From NCBI GenBank assembly GCA_964545475.1, contig CAZJGG010000031.1:1-33987 (forward strand): a DNA stretch of 33,987 bases. Reading direction: 5' to 3'. Origin of the DNA: CAZJGG01 sp964545475 (lineage in GTDB: Bacteria > Bacillota > Clostridia > Lachnospirales > JAISER01). Positions 7,985 through 17,550 of the stretch are shown one piece after another. The position numbers and the translations under genes are program-made. Numbering within the stretch: position 1 is the stretch's first letter; each line of letters opens with the position of its first letter. Below the pieces are notes generated by a model that saw only the letters and a list, made by a program, of their open reading frames with translations, was not told the origin of the DNA and ran no database searches.

Positions 7985-9439
7985 ATGTGGCTTTTCGATA
8001 TTTTAAGAAATATTGGTTTTAAGCTTATACAAGGTGATAACCAGTTTATTGAAGATATTTCTATGGATTCCAGAAGGGTCTGTTATGGAGATTTGTTTTT
8101 CTGTATTCCGGGATTTCAAGTAAACGGGCACGATTTTATTGAAGATGTAGTGAAAAAAGGTGCTGCAGCAGTTGTTATTTCTGAAGAACAGAAAAATTAT
8201 ATAGAAGGAATTACGTATATACAAGTTGAAAACACAAGGCAAGCGCTTGCTTATGCTTGCGGAAACTTTTATAACCATCCTTCAAAAAACTTTGTTTTGG
8301 CAGGAGTTACCGGAACAAACGGTAAAACTTCTATAACTTATTTTATTGAAGCAGTTTTGCATGCATGGGGGAAAAAGGCTGGCGTTATAGGCACTGTTGA
8401 CACAAGAGCAGGGGGAGAAAGTTTAAATATTGAGTTTGCAACTTCAACTACGCCAGATACAATAGAACTTTTTAAAATATTCAGTAAAATGAGAGAACAA
8501 AACGTTACTCACGTAGCTATGGAAGTTACGAGCCATGCTCTTGCGCTTAACAAAGTTGATGGCATATGCTTTGACGTAGGAATTTTTACAAACTTGACAC
8601 AAGACCATTTGGATTTACACAAAACTATGGATGAATACAGAGAATGTAAAGCAAAACTTTTTCAAATCTGCAAAACTGGCATTTTTAATGCCGACGACGA
8701 ATCTTCTGAATTGATTATGAAAAATGCCACATGTAAAAGAATTACTTACGGTATTCACAATGAATGCGATATTAAGGCACTTAATGTAAAAAATACTGCT
8801 TACGGCGTTGAATTTGATATAGCAATGGTAGAAGGGCTTTTCCATTTTAATGTTCCTGTCCCCGGAAACTTTACAACTTATAACTTGCTGGCAACTATTG
8901 GTGCTTGTGTTGCAATGGGTATTCCTGCCGATGTTATACAGCAAGGATTAAGTAAGGTTAAAGGCGTGCCGGGAAGAATACAACCTGTAGAAAACAACAA
9001 AGGTTATACTGTAATCGTAGATTATTCTCATACGCCGGATAGCCTTGAAAATATTATAAAATCTGTAAGAGAGTTTACAAAAGGCAAGGTTTACACCGTT
9101 TTTGGCTGCGGAGGAGACAGAGACAGAACAAAACGGCCGATTATGGGAGAAATAGCAGGCAGGCTATCAGATTATTGCATAGCAACTTCCGATAACCCAA
9201 GAACTGAAGACCCAATGAAGATTTTAGACGAAGTTGAACTTGGCATTAAAAGAACCGACTGTAAATATGAAAAAATCGTAGACAGAAAAGAAGCGATTTT
9301 TAGGGCTGTTGAGCTTGCAGAAAAAGATGACACAGTCATAATAGCAGGTAAGGGGCATGAAAACTATCAAATTTTTGCAGACCATACAATAGACTTTGAC
9401 GATATGTTAGTAGCGGCGGAGGCTCTAAACAAGCTCTGA
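7985..9439 (+). CDS. murE: UDP-MurNAc-tripeptide synthetase, meso-DAP-adding
   Basis: Cytoplasmic Mur ligase that adds the third amino acid to UDP-MurNAc-L-Ala-D-Glu with ATP. The P-loop is GVTGTNGKTS (K114). The carbamylated-lysine region is DHLDLHKTMDEYRECKAKLF. The C-terminal motif D403-N-P-R406 is the signature of meso-diaminopimelate-specific enzymes. The ATG at 7985 gives 484 residues, a normal MurE length. The frame stays open to a GTG at 7919, but AAGGAG lies about 9 bases before 7985 and the longer N-terminus has no family counterpart. Confidence 0.95.
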   Translation: MWLFDILRNIGFKLIQGDNQFIEDISMDSRRVCYGDLFFCIPGFQVNGHDFIEDVVKKGAAAVVISEEQKNYIEGITYIQVENTRQALAYACGNFYNHPSKNFVLAGVTGTNGKTSITYFIEAVLHAWGKKAGVIGTVDTRAGGESLNIEFATSTTPDTIELFKIFSKMREQNVTHVAMEVTSHALALNKVDGICFDVGIFTNLTQDHLDLHKTMDEYRECKAKLFQICKTGIFNADDESSELIMKNATCKRITYGIHNECDIKALNVKNTAYGVEFDIAMVEGLFHFNVPVPGNFTTYNLLATIGACVAMGIPADVIQQGLSKVKGVPGRIQPVENNKGYTVIVDYSHTPDSLENIIKSVREFTKGKVYTVFGCGGDRDRTKRPIMGEIAGRLSDYCIATSDNPRTEDPMKILDEVELGIKRTDCKYEKIVDRKEAIFRAVELAEKDDTVIIAGKGHENYQIFADHTIDFDDMLVAAEALNKL

Positions 9440-9476
9440 TCCAGCAGTAACTTAAGTAAAGTAGACAGGTGATATT

Positions 9477-10850
9477 ATGGAGAAATTAACTCTTGTGAAA
9501 ATTGCGGAAATGGTAAACGGCCAGTTGTTTTGCCGGGACAATGACATGGAAAAGACTGTTAGCGGCGTTTCCATAGATTCCAGAGAGAATCTTAACAACA
9601 AGCTGTTTGTTCCGCTAAAAGGCGAAAGAACGGATGGTCACTTATATATACAAAAGGCTTATGAAAACGGAGCAGTATGCGCTCTTTCTGAAGTTAGTAC
9701 AGACATTAATATGCCTTATATAAAAGTTGACTCTACTTATAGAGCGTTAAAGGAGTTAGCACTAAAATATAAAGAAATGTTGGATGTTAGAATCGTTGCT
9801 GTAACAGGCAGTGTAGGCAAAACATCAACAAAGGATTTAATACATTCCGTACTATCACAAAAGTTTAATACTTTAAAAACAGAAGGTAATTTGAATAACG
9901 AAATAGGGCTTCCCCTTACAGTTTTCAACCTAAATAAAAAAACTCAATATGCTGTTTTAGAAATGGGAATGAGTAATTTCGGCGAAATAAGTGAGTTAAG
10001 CAGGATTGTAAAACCAGATGTTTGCGTTATTACAAACATCGGAATATCTCATATTGAATTTTTAGGCAGCAGAGAAGGCATACTAAAAGCAAAAACTGAA
10101 ATTTTTGATTACATGAAAAAATATGGAACAATTATATTAAACGGTGATTGTGATATGCTTTCCACTTTAAAGAAAACATATCCTAAAGCCATATTTTATG
10201 GAATTGATAAAAGTAATATTATTCATGCCGGAGACATTAATCCAGAAAAAAGTTATCATACAATTTTTAATATAATTAAAAAAGATATAAGCTTTAGAGT
10301 AAACATGCCGTTCCCCGGAGAACACATGGTTTCAAATGCTTTAGCGGCGGCGGCGGTGGGGTTTTGCGAGGGGCTTAGTCCAGCAGAAATAAAAAACGGC
10401 ATCCAATGCGCCAGCTTGTCAAAAATGAGAATGGATATAAAAACCACTGAAAGTGGAATAAAGGTATTTAACGACGTATACAATTCCAGCCCACAGTCCG
10501 TAAAAGCGGCAGCTGATATATTGGAGATGGAAAAAGGGCGTAAAATAGCCATTATTGGTGATATGCTTGAACTAGGTGATTTTTCAAGGAAGGCTCATGA
10601 AGAAGTAGGGGAATATGTTGCCTCAAAAAATATAGACCTATTTATTTTTATTGGACCTCATTCAATACACAGCTTTAACGCCGTTAAGGAAAAACATGGA
10701 GATAACTGTTGTTATTATTATACGAATAAAGAAAAAGCAATTTCGGAGCTTGGGGGTATTTTAAATTCAGGAGATTCAGTTTTAGTAAAAGCATCAAGGG
10801 GAATGGGCTTTGAAAAAATTGTTCAGGAAATATTTGAGGTGAAGAAATGA
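9477..10850 (+). CDS. murF: UDP-MurNAc-tripeptide:D-Ala-D-Ala ligase
   Basis: A 457-residue Mur ligase that completes the pentapeptide by adding D-Ala-D-Ala. The N-terminal domain has the SIDSR motif. The P-loop is VTGSVGKTSTKD (K115), followed by EMGMSNFGEI, TNIGISHIEFLGS and the C-terminal domain with NDVYNSSPQSVKAA and GDMLELGDFS, all typical of MurF rather than MurE or MurD. AGGTGAT lies about 5 bases before the ATG. The stop codon overlaps the mraY start (ATGA), which implies translational coupling. Confidence 0.95.
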   Translation: MEKLTLVKIAEMVNGQLFCRDNDMEKTVSGVSIDSRENLNNKLFVPLKGERTDGHLYIQKAYENGAVCALSEVSTDINMPYIKVDSTYRALKELALKYKEMLDVRIVAVTGSVGKTSTKDLIHSVLSQKFNTLKTEGNLNNEIGLPLTVFNLNKKTQYAVLEMGMSNFGEISELSRIVKPDVCVITNIGISHIEFLGSREGILKAKTEIFDYMKKYGTIILNGDCDMLSTLKKTYPKAIFYGIDKSNIIHAGDINPEKSYHTIFNIIKKDISFRVNMPFPGEHMVSNALAAAAVGFCEGLSPAEIKNGIQCASLSKMRMDIKTTESGIKVFNDVYNSSPQSVKAAADILEMEKGRKIAIIGDMLELGDFSRKAHEEVGEYVASKNIDLFIFIGPHSIHSFNAVKEKHGDNCCYYYTNKEKAISELGGILNSGDSVLVKASRGMGFEKIVQEIFEVKK

Positions 10851-11836
10851 AATACCCGTTGGATTTAGCTATTTATGCGGCACTTATAGGTTTTTTGGTA
10901 AACGTTGTTTTAAGCCCTTTGCTTATACCTTTTTTAATTCGGCTTAAATTCGGGCAAAACGTACGGGATGACGGACCGCAAACCCACCTTAAAAAAGCTG
11001 GAACACCTACAATGGGCGGAATTATAATAATTATCGCAATTGTAATTGCATCATTGTTTTTTTTGAGAGAAAACCAAGACGGCTTAATGGTTTTATTTGT
11101 AACCATTGGCTTCGGGCTTGTAGGCTTTTTGGACGATTACATAAAAGTTGTAAGAAAACGTTCATTAGGCCTTAAAAGCCACCAAAAGATTATTGCACAG
11201 CTTGTTATTACAACTGTTTTCGTTTTCTATTTAACATCTATTAAAAAAGATTATTTTGATATTTCTTATACAAGCTTATTAATCCCTTTTGTTAAAGGGT
11301 TATCTATTGATTTAGGTATTTTTTATATTCCAGTGATTTATTTTATAATAATTGGTACAGTTAACAGCGTAAATTTAACAGACGGTCTTGACGGTCTTGC
11401 ATCAGGAGTATCTGTTTTAGTTTCAACCTTTTTTGTTATAGTTGCTTATGCGGCTTCAAGCGGTGCAATGACAATCGCCGGGGCAGCAGTTGGAAGCCTT
11501 TTGGGGTTTTTGCTTTTTAATGCATACCCTGCAAAAGTTTTTATGGGCGACACCGGCTCATTGGCGCTGGGAGGGCTTATTGCCTCTTTAGCAATATTGT
11601 TAAAGATGCCGCTTTATTTGCCCATTGTCGGTATTATATTCGTTATCGAAGCACTTTCCGTAATGATTCAGGTTGTATATTTTAAATTTACAAAGCGAAG
11701 GTTTTTTAAAATGGCACCAATACATCACTCTTTCGAGCTTTCGGGCTGGAGCGAAACAAAGGTTGTAACACTTTTTTATGTTATTACTGCAATTGCTTGT
11801 TTAATAGGGTTTTTAGCCGCAAAATATATTATGTAG
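10847..11836 (+). CDS. mraY: Phospho-MurNAc-pentapeptide transferase
   Basis: Integral membrane enzyme that makes lipid I from UDP-MurNAc-pentapeptide and undecaprenyl phosphate. At 329 residues it has about ten membrane segments. Conserved cytoplasmic motifs are visible: DDGPQTHLKKAGTPTMGG, FLDDYIKV (D96-D97), NSVNLTDGLDGLASG, FMGDTGSLALGG and the HHSFELSGW loop near residue 290. It overlaps murF by 4 bp and has GAGGTGA for a ribosome site. Confidence 0.96.
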   Translation: MKYPLDLAIYAALIGFLVNVVLSPLLIPFLIRLKFGQNVRDDGPQTHLKKAGTPTMGGIIIIIAIVIASLFFLRENQDGLMVLFVTIGFGLVGFLDDYIKVVRKRSLGLKSHQKIIAQLVITTVFVFYLTSIKKDYFDISYTSLLIPFVKGLSIDLGIFYIPVIYFIIIGTVNSVNLTDGLDGLASGVSVLVSTFFVIVAYAASSGAMTIAGAAVGSLLGFLLFNAYPAKVFMGDTGSLALGGLIASLAILLKMPLYLPIVGIIFVIEALSVMIQVVYFKFTKRRFFKMAPIHHSFELSGWSETKVVTLFYVITAIACLIGFLAAKYIM

Positions 11837-11861
11837 TTATTTAACGTGCCGGAGGTGAATT

Positions 11862-13229
11862 ATGGAATTTAAGGATAAAAAAGTGTTGGTTTGCGGAATG
11901 GCCAGAAGCGGAATACAGGCTGCTAATATGCTTTCAAAACTCGGTGCAAACGTGACGCTTCAAGACATAAAAGAAGAGAATCAATTTGAAAAAGAACAAA
12001 AAATTTCCATAAGAAGCGATATAAAGCTGTATTTGGGGAAAAACCCTGATGATATTATAAAAGAGTTTGATTTAATTGTTGTAAGCCCCGGCATACCATG
12101 TGATTTACCTTTCTTTGACAGAGCTTTCGCTTTAGACATTCCTATTTGGGGAGAAATTGAGCTTGCTTATATGGTTTGCAGATGCCCGATTATAGGAATA
12201 ACCGGAACAAACGGAAAAACAACAACAACTGCTTTAACATATGAAATAATGAGAAAGCATATTAAAAATGCGGCTCTAGTGGGAAATATCGGCATTCCCT
12301 TTTGCGAAAAGGTTTTGGGGCTTGAAAAAAACGATTATGCTATTGCGGAAATAAGCAGTTTCCAATTGGAAACTATAAAGGAATTTAAACCTCATATTTC
12401 AGCTATTTTAAATGTAACACCTGATCATTTAAACAGGCATAAAACAATGGAATGTTATCAGCTTATTAAGGAAAACATTTTTGTTAACCAAAGGGCAAAT
12501 GATTATACAATCCTTAATTACGACGACAAAATTTGCCGTGAAATGGGGGCAAAAACATTAGCAAGGCCTATATATTTCAGCCTGACTCAAACTCTGAATG
12601 AGGGTGTTTATTTAGAGGGAGACAATATTAGAGTTACGCTTTTTGGCTTTGACCAATGCGTTTTTGATGTTAATAAGCTTCAAATTTTCGGCAATCATAA
12701 TATAGAAAATGTTTTAGCCGCCGTTGCAATGGCGTTTTGCGCAAAAATACCTATGGCTACCATTGTTCAAACTTTAATAGAGTTTAAAGGTGTGGAACAT
12801 AGGATTGAATATGTTACTGAAATTAATGGCGTTAAATTTTATAACGACTCAAAAGCTACAAATACAGATGCCGCTATAAAATCGTTGGAAGCCATAAAAA
12901 CTCCTATCGTTCTTATTTGCGGCGGATATGATAAAAATGCTGATTTTACAAACTGGGTAGGTTCTTTTAGGGGCAGAGTGAAACACGCAGTAATAATAGG
13001 TGAGGTAAGCGAAAAAATTATTGAAACTTGCAAAGCTTATAATTTTACGGAGTTTGACAGAGCAAATACCCTTAAAGATGCCGTAGAACTTTCACTAAGT
13101 AAAGCAAATGTAGGGGATTCTGTATTGTTGTCTCCAGCCTGCGCAAGCTTTGATATGTTTGAAAATTACGAACAAAGAGGAGTTTTGTTTAAAGAATTTG
13201 TTCTTGGAATGAGGGATGTTAGTGTCTAG
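11862..13229 (+). CDS. murD: UDP-MurNAc-L-Ala:D-Glu ligase
   Basis: A 455-residue cytoplasmic ligase that adds D-glutamate to UDP-MurNAc-L-Ala. The N-terminal Rossmann-like domain carries VLVCGMARSG. The P-loop is GITGTNGKTTTT (K119). AEISSFQLE, NVTPDHLNRH, HRIEYV and YNDSKATN are MurD hallmarks. GGAGGTG lies 6 bases before the ATG. The 3' end overlaps the next gene by a few bases. Confidence 0.96.
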   Translation: MEFKDKKVLVCGMARSGIQAANMLSKLGANVTLQDIKEENQFEKEQKISIRSDIKLYLGKNPDDIIKEFDLIVVSPGIPCDLPFFDRAFALDIPIWGEIELAYMVCRCPIIGITGTNGKTTTTALTYEIMRKHIKNAALVGNIGIPFCEKVLGLEKNDYAIAEISSFQLETIKEFKPHISAILNVTPDHLNRHKTMECYQLIKENIFVNQRANDYTILNYDDKICREMGAKTLARPIYFSLTQTLNEGVYLEGDNIRVTLFGFDQCVFDVNKLQIFGNHNIENVLAAVAMAFCAKIPMATIVQTLIEFKGVEHRIEYVTEINGVKFYNDSKATNTDAAIKSLEAIKTPIVLICGGYDKNADFTNWVGSFRGRVKHAVIIGEVSEKIIETCKAYNFTEFDRANTLKDAVELSLSKANVGDSVLLSPACASFDMFENYEQRGVLFKEFVLGMRDVSV

Positions 13230-14430
13230 TCAAGGGGCGTTAAGAAAAAACGACAACGACTTTAATTACGAGAACAAAAGGCGAAATTCATATAAGAAAA
13301 ACAAAGAACAAAAACAGGTTGTTATAGCTGTTGGAAGCATAGATTATACTACGTTGTTAATAACAAGCATATTACTTCTTATTGGTGTTGTAATGGTGTT
13401 TTCCGCCGGATATTACAACGCTGCAACAAGAAAAGAATTTAATTACGACATGTATTATTTTCTTAAAAAGCAAGGGTTTTTTGCAATTTTAGGGTTCAGT
13501 GTAATGATGTTTATGTCTCAAATTAATTATAGATATTTAATGCGGCTTGGTTTTCCCCTTTATATTGTTTCTAACATTTTGCTTATTTGGGTTGCCATAG
13601 GTACAGTTGCTTCCCATGGTGCTAAAAGATGGATTGAATTGCCGGTAATAGGTAGATTCCAACCTTCGGAGCTTTCAAAAGTTGCGGTAATTTTGTTAAT
13701 ATCATTTATAATACACAAGCATAAAAATATTTTAAAAAATTGGGGCGGCTTTTTATTATGCTGCGGTATTGTTGGTTTAACAATGGGGCTTGTACTGTTA
13801 GGTAACTTAAGTACTGCGCTTATTGTTGGCATTATCGGTTTTGGAACCATCTTCGTTGCAAGCCCCCATGTGCTTCGGTTTGTTATAGCAGGTATGACAG
13901 CTGTAGGAGGGCTTGTATCGTACATAGCGTTTTTCTCAAAGGGCTTTCGTGGCGAGCGTTTTGATGCTTGGCTTGATCCCTTTGCAGACCCTAGAGGTTA
14001 TGGATTTCAAATAATTCAGTCGCTTTTTGCAATAGCTTCCGGCGGGCCTTTCGGCTTAGGCATTGGGCAAAGCAGGCAAAAAAGCTTTATTCCAGAGCCC
14101 CATAATGACTTTATTTTTTCCATAATATGTGAAGAATTAGGAGCGGTGGGTGCGGCTATTGTTCTTATACTTTTTGCGGTGTTAATATGGCGTGGTATAA
14201 AAATCGCAATGGAAGCTACTGACGTTTTCGGAACAATGGTTGCCACAGGCATTATATTGATGATTGCTAGCCAGGTTATTATAAACGTTGCGGTTGTTAC
14301 TAACTCAATACCAAATACAGGTGTTCCAATGCCGTTTATAAGCTATGGCGGAACGGCTCTTCTTATAACAATGTTTTTGATGGGAATACTTTTGAATATC
14401 TCAAGGCATTCCAAGGCAGGTTCTGATTAA
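13222..14430 (+). CDS. spoVE: SEDS peptidoglycan glycosyltransferase (SpoVE/FtsW family)
   Basis: Polytopic lipid II polymerase that partners a class B PBP. A polar, Lys-rich N-terminus of about 40 residues precedes some ten membrane segments. Family motifs include KRWIELP, RFQPSELSK, GNLSTALI, ERFDAWLDPFADP, YQ/QIIQSL-type loop, GxGxGQS, FIPEPHNDFIFSI and the terminal VPMPFISYGG. It follows murD as spoVE does in Bacillus, and the spoVD gene upstream supports that name, but FtsW and SpoVE cannot be separated by sequence alone. The GTG at 13222 has GAGGG 6 bases upstream; an ATG at 13216 is in frame but abuts that site. It overlaps murD. Confidence 0.85.
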   Translation: MSSQGALRKNDNDFNYENKRRNSYKKNKEQKQVVIAVGSIDYTTLLITSILLLIGVVMVFSAGYYNAATRKEFNYDMYYFLKKQGFFAILGFSVMMFMSQINYRYLMRLGFPLYIVSNILLIWVAIGTVASHGAKRWIELPVIGRFQPSELSKVAVILLISFIIHKHKNILKNWGGFLLCCGIVGLTMGLVLLGNLSTALIVGIIGFGTIFVASPHVLRFVIAGMTAVGGLVSYIAFFSKGFRGERFDAWLDPFADPRGYGFQIIQSLFAIASGGPFGLGIGQSRQKSFIPEPHNDFIFSIICEELGAVGAAIVLILFAVLIWRGIKIAMEATDVFGTMVATGIILMIASQVIINVAVVTNSIPNTGVPMPFISYGGTALLITMFLMGILLNISRHSKAGSD

Positions 14431-14515
14431 TAAGAATTTGCTATATGACTATGTTTTCTTCTTTTCATACTAATTCCACCTTTTAAATTGGAAATAGTAT
14501 CATTCTCTCCTTATT

Positions 14516-14551
14516 AACAGGGAACAGGCTAATGTCTGTCCCTGTTTTTTT
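14516..14551 (+). terminator. Terminator at the end of the cell-wall operon
   Basis: AACAGGGAACAG pairs with CTGTCCCTGTT with one bulged A, followed by a run of seven T residues. It ends the dcw transcript before the zinc operon promoter. Confidence 0.85.
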
Positions 14552-14565
14552 ATTAAAATTTATTA

Positions 14566-14594
14566 TTGCATAAATTATACAATTATTATATAAT
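14566..14594 (+). promoter_or_regulatory. Promoter of the zur-znu operon
   Basis: TTGCAT at 14566-14571 and a perfect TATAAT at 14589-14594 with a 17-bp spacer, about 50 bp before the zur start. Confidence 0.75.
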
Positions 14595-14595
14595 A

Positions 14596-14616
14596 TGAAA
14601 TTGAGTTTCAGTTTCA
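14596..14616 (+). promoter_or_regulatory. Putative Zur operator
   Basis: TGAAA-N5-TTTCA at 14596-14610, followed by a second TTTCA at 14612, lies immediately after the -10, over the expected transcription start. Fur-family repressors bind AT-rich palindromes in this place. Binding by the adjacent regulator is inferred. Confidence 0.45.
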
Positions 14617-14643
14617 AAAAAGACTTAAACTAGGGTGGGACTT

Positions 14644-15051
14644 ATGGCAAGATATAAAACATCTCAAAGAGAGCTAATTCTAATATATTTAAAAGAAAAT
14701 TCCGAGCGGCATGTTACAGCGGATGATGTGATTTTTTATTTAAAAGAAAATGGAAGCTCTGTTGGAAAAGCTACAGTTTACCGCTATTTTGATGCACTGC
14801 TATCGGAAGGGCTTTTGCGCAAATTTCATGGAACAAACGGAAAAAGCGCCTGTTACCAGCTTATTGATAAAAGTGAAAACTGCCATAACCATTATCATTT
14901 TATTTGCGACCAATGTAATATACTTTTCCACATTGATTGTGAAATTTTAGATAGCGTTCAAAAGCATATTAAGGAAAACCATTCCTTTTTTATAGATAAT
15001 CTTAAAACAACATTTCACGGTGTTTGCGATAAATGCCGTATTGGAGGATAA
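14644..15051 (+). CDS. zur: Fur-family regulator, probable zinc uptake repressor Zur
   Basis: A 135-residue Fur-family protein: winged-helix DNA-binding domain (1-70) with TADDVIFYL and GKATVYRYFDALLSEG, then a dimerisation and metal-binding domain. The structural zinc site is shown by C88-x2-C91 and C128-x2-C131. The sensory site is suggested by the His cluster CHNHYHF (81-85). Fur, Zur and PerR share this fold; the zinc assignment comes from the znuACB genes two bases downstream. The ATG at 14644 has AGGGTGG about 6 bases upstream; an in-frame GTG at 14635 lies inside that ribosome site. Confidence 0.85.
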   Translation: MARYKTSQRELILIYLKENSERHVTADDVIFYLKENGSSVGKATVYRYFDALLSEGLLRKFHGTNGKSACYQLIDKSENCHNHYHFICDQCNILFHIDCEILDSVQKHIKENHSFFIDNLKTTFHGVCDKCRIGG

Positions 15052-15053
15052 AA

Positions 15054-16016
15054 ATGAATAGATTTATTGCAGTTACTTTATTGGCTATGCTGTTTTTAAC
15101 GGGTTGCCAAAATCAAGTAAACGTAGGCGAGAATTATAACAATGAAGAGATTAAAATAAAAGTGGTAACAACATTATTTCCTCAATACGATTTTACACGT
15201 CAAATTGCAGGTGATAAAGCAGCAGTTATTATGCTTGTTCCTCCGGGAGTTGAAAGCCATTCATACGAGCCAAGCCCAGCGGATATTATTAAAATTAATT
15301 CCTCATCAATGTTTGTTTATACAGGAGAGTTTATGGAATCATGGGCAAAAAGAATTATTGACGGACTTGACAATAAAAATGTTGTAATTTTAGATGTTTC
15401 CCAAGGAGTAAAACTTGACCCTATAGGAGAAGACCATGAAGGAGAAACAACAGAAGAACACAACGCTCATGCAGATGAAGAAGTGCATGAGTTTAACCCT
15501 CATATTTGGACAGACCCTAACAACGCAATGATTATGGTGGATAATATAACAAAAACTCTATGCCAAATTGATGCCGAAAACGCCGATTACTATACTAAAA
15601 ATGCCGATGAGTATAAAAAACAACTCAAAAAGCTTGACGGGGAATTTAAGGATATTGTTGCAAATGGAGAGAGAAAAGAAGTAATTTTCGGAAGCAGAAA
15701 TCCTTTTAGTTATTTTTTAAAGCGTTATGGGCTGGATTATTTGTCTGCATATGATTCATGCTCAACTGAATCTGAACCAAGCGTTAAAATTGTTGCCAGG
15801 CTTTCAGATGAAATAAAAGAAAAGAAACTGCCTGTAATTTTTTACGAAGAACTTAGAGAGCCGAAAGTGGCAAAATCAATTTCTGATGAAACAGGAGCAA
15901 AAATACTGCTTTTCCATTCCTGCCATAACGTTTCCAAAGAGGATTTTAACAGCGGCGTAACCTATATTTCATTAATGGAACAAAACGCCAAAAACCTTAA
16001 GGAGGCACTTAATTGA
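15054..16016 (+). CDS. znuA: Zinc ABC transporter substrate-binding lipoprotein
   Basis: Extracellular zinc-binding protein of the cluster A-I family, 320 residues. The lipoprotein signal is MNRFIAVTLLAMLFLTGC, with the lipidated Cys at 18. Metal-binding features are the first-ligand region SHSYEPSPADI (H69), an acidic His-rich loop between about 126 and 145 (H128, H136, H139, H145), NPHIWTDP (H150) and the late HSCHN segment. The His-rich loop is typical of zinc rather than manganese members. The ATG at 15054 follows GGAGG by 6-7 bases and comes 2 bases after the zur stop. Confidence 0.92.
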   Translation: MNRFIAVTLLAMLFLTGCQNQVNVGENYNNEEIKIKVVTTLFPQYDFTRQIAGDKAAVIMLVPPGVESHSYEPSPADIIKINSSSMFVYTGEFMESWAKRIIDGLDNKNVVILDVSQGVKLDPIGEDHEGETTEEHNAHADEEVHEFNPHIWTDPNNAMIMVDNITKTLCQIDAENADYYTKNADEYKKQLKKLDGEFKDIVANGERKEVIFGSRNPFSYFLKRYGLDYLSAYDSCSTESEPSVKIVARLSDEIKEKKLPVIFYEELREPKVAKSISDETGAKILLFHSCHNVSKEDFNSGVTYISLMEQNAKNLKEALN

Positions 16017-16705
16017 GAATATTAAATATTCAAAACGTTTCTGCGGCATATGATAACAAAATAGCTGTTGAAAAAGTTAATTTTGAAGTCTTTTCTGGGG
16101 ATTACACATGTATTGTAGGGGAGAATGGTTCAGGTAAATCGACCTTAATGAAGGTATTATTAGGGTTAATGCCGGTTAAAGCTGGAAAAATAGATTATGA
16201 AAACGGTCTTTTGCAAAAGGAAATTGGTTATTTACCCCAACAAAGTTTTATTCAAAGGGATTTTCCGGCAAGCGTTTGGGAAGTTGTTATTTCCGGCTGT
16301 CTTAATAAAACAGGATTACTTCCTTTTTATAAAAAAGCGGACAAGCTAAAGGCTGTTCAAATGTTAGAAAGCCTTTCTATAACAGATTTAAAGAAAAAAT
16401 CTTATAGAGAACTTTCAGGCGGTCAACAACAGCGTGTTTTGCTTGCAAGAGCTCTTTGCGCCACGGAAAAGCTCCTTATTTTGGACGAGCCTGCAAGCGG
16501 ACTTGATCCTTTAATAACATCTGAACTTTACCGTATTGTTGGTGAACTAAACAAAGAGTTAGGCATAACAGTTTTAATGGTTTCCCACGACATTGAGGCT
16601 GCTGTCAAATATTCAGGGAAAATTTTACACATGGAAACAACTGTAAAGTTTTTTGGCAGCAACGAGGAGTATAAACACGCAGGCTTTTGGGAGGGCAGAA
16701 AATGA
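16013..16705 (+). CDS. znuC: Zinc ABC transporter ATP-binding protein
   Basis: A 230-residue ABC ATPase with Walker A GENGSGKST (K42), Q-loop LPQQSF, signature LSGGQQQR (134-141), Walker B LLILDEP and switch His in VSHD. It energises the ZnuB permease. The start is a TTG at 16013 overlapping the znuA stop; AAGGAGG lies about 7 bases upstream and no nearby ATG fits. It is translationally coupled on both sides. Confidence 0.92.
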   Translation: MRILNIQNVSAAYDNKIAVEKVNFEVFSGDYTCIVGENGSGKSTLMKVLLGLMPVKAGKIDYENGLLQKEIGYLPQQSFIQRDFPASVWEVVISGCLNKTGLLPFYKKADKLKAVQMLESLSITDLKKKSYRELSGGQQQRVLLARALCATEKLLILDEPASGLDPLITSELYRIVGELNKELGITVLMVSHDIEAAVKYSGKILHMETTVKFFGSNEEYKHAGFWEGRK

Positions 16706-17550
16706 ACTTATTCGAGCAACTGTTTTCAATAAATATTTTCGCCGATTTATTGTCATATAACTTTATAGTAAGGGCGCTTATAGTTGGAACACTAGTATCT
16801 CTTTGCGCCGCTCTTTTAGGGGTCAGCCTTGTTTTAAAACGATATTCTATGATTGGTGACGGGCTTGCCCATGTTGGCTTTGGGGCTTTGTCTTTAGCTT
16901 ATGCCTTTAATTTTGCGCCTTTAACAGTTTCAGTCCCGGTTGTTGTTTTAGCAGCATTTCTACTTCTTAAAATAAGTGAAAACAGCAAAATAAAGGGAGA
17001 TGCGGCAATAGCTCTAATTTCAAGCTCCGCCTTAGCTATTGGTATAATAACAACATCAATAACACAAGGAATGAGCAGTGATGTTAGCAGTTTTATGTTC
17101 GGAAGTATACTTGCTATGAATGTTAACGATGTTTATTTAAGCGTTGGGTTATCAATTATTGTACTTATACTATACGTTTTATTTTATAATAAGATTTTCG
17201 CTGTAACCTTTGATGAAAATTTTGCTAAAGCTACCGGGACAAACTCAAGCTTATATAACATGATGATTGCATTTTTAACAGCTGTTACAATTGTTGTAGG
17301 CATGAGAATAATGGGAACGCTTTTAATTTCAAGCCTTGTTATTTTCCCTGCTTTAACTTCCATGAGAGTTATGAAAAGTTTTCGTTCCGTTATTATTAGC
17401 AGCACTATAGTTTCCGTTGTTTGCTTTTTCTTTGGTATTGTAGTTTCATTCGGGCTTGGTCTTCCGGCAGGGGCAAGCATTGTTGTTGTTAATATCGTAG
17501 CCTTCGGGGTTTTCTCCGCTGCCGGGCTTTTGCATAAACGTGGGATATAA
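16702..17550 (+). CDS. znuB: Zinc ABC transporter permease
   Basis: A 282-residue integral membrane protein of the ABC-3 family, about eight to nine membrane segments. LKRYSMIGDGLAHVGFGAL is the characteristic cytoplasmic motif, and GMRIMGTLLISSLVIFPA is the conserved late segment. The ATG at 16702 overlaps the znuC stop (ATGA) and follows GGAGGG. It is the last gene of the operon. Confidence 0.92.
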   Translation: MNLFEQLFSINIFADLLSYNFIVRALIVGTLVSLCAALLGVSLVLKRYSMIGDGLAHVGFGALSLAYAFNFAPLTVSVPVVVLAAFLLLKISENSKIKGDAAIALISSSALAIGIITTSITQGMSSDVSSFMFGSILAMNVNDVYLSVGLSIIVLILYVLFYNKIFAVTFDENFAKATGTNSSLYNMMIAFLTAVTIVVGMRIMGTLLISSLVIFPALTSMRVMKSFRSVIISSTIVSVVCFFFGIVVSFGLGLPAGASIVVVNIVAFGVFSAAGLLHKRGI

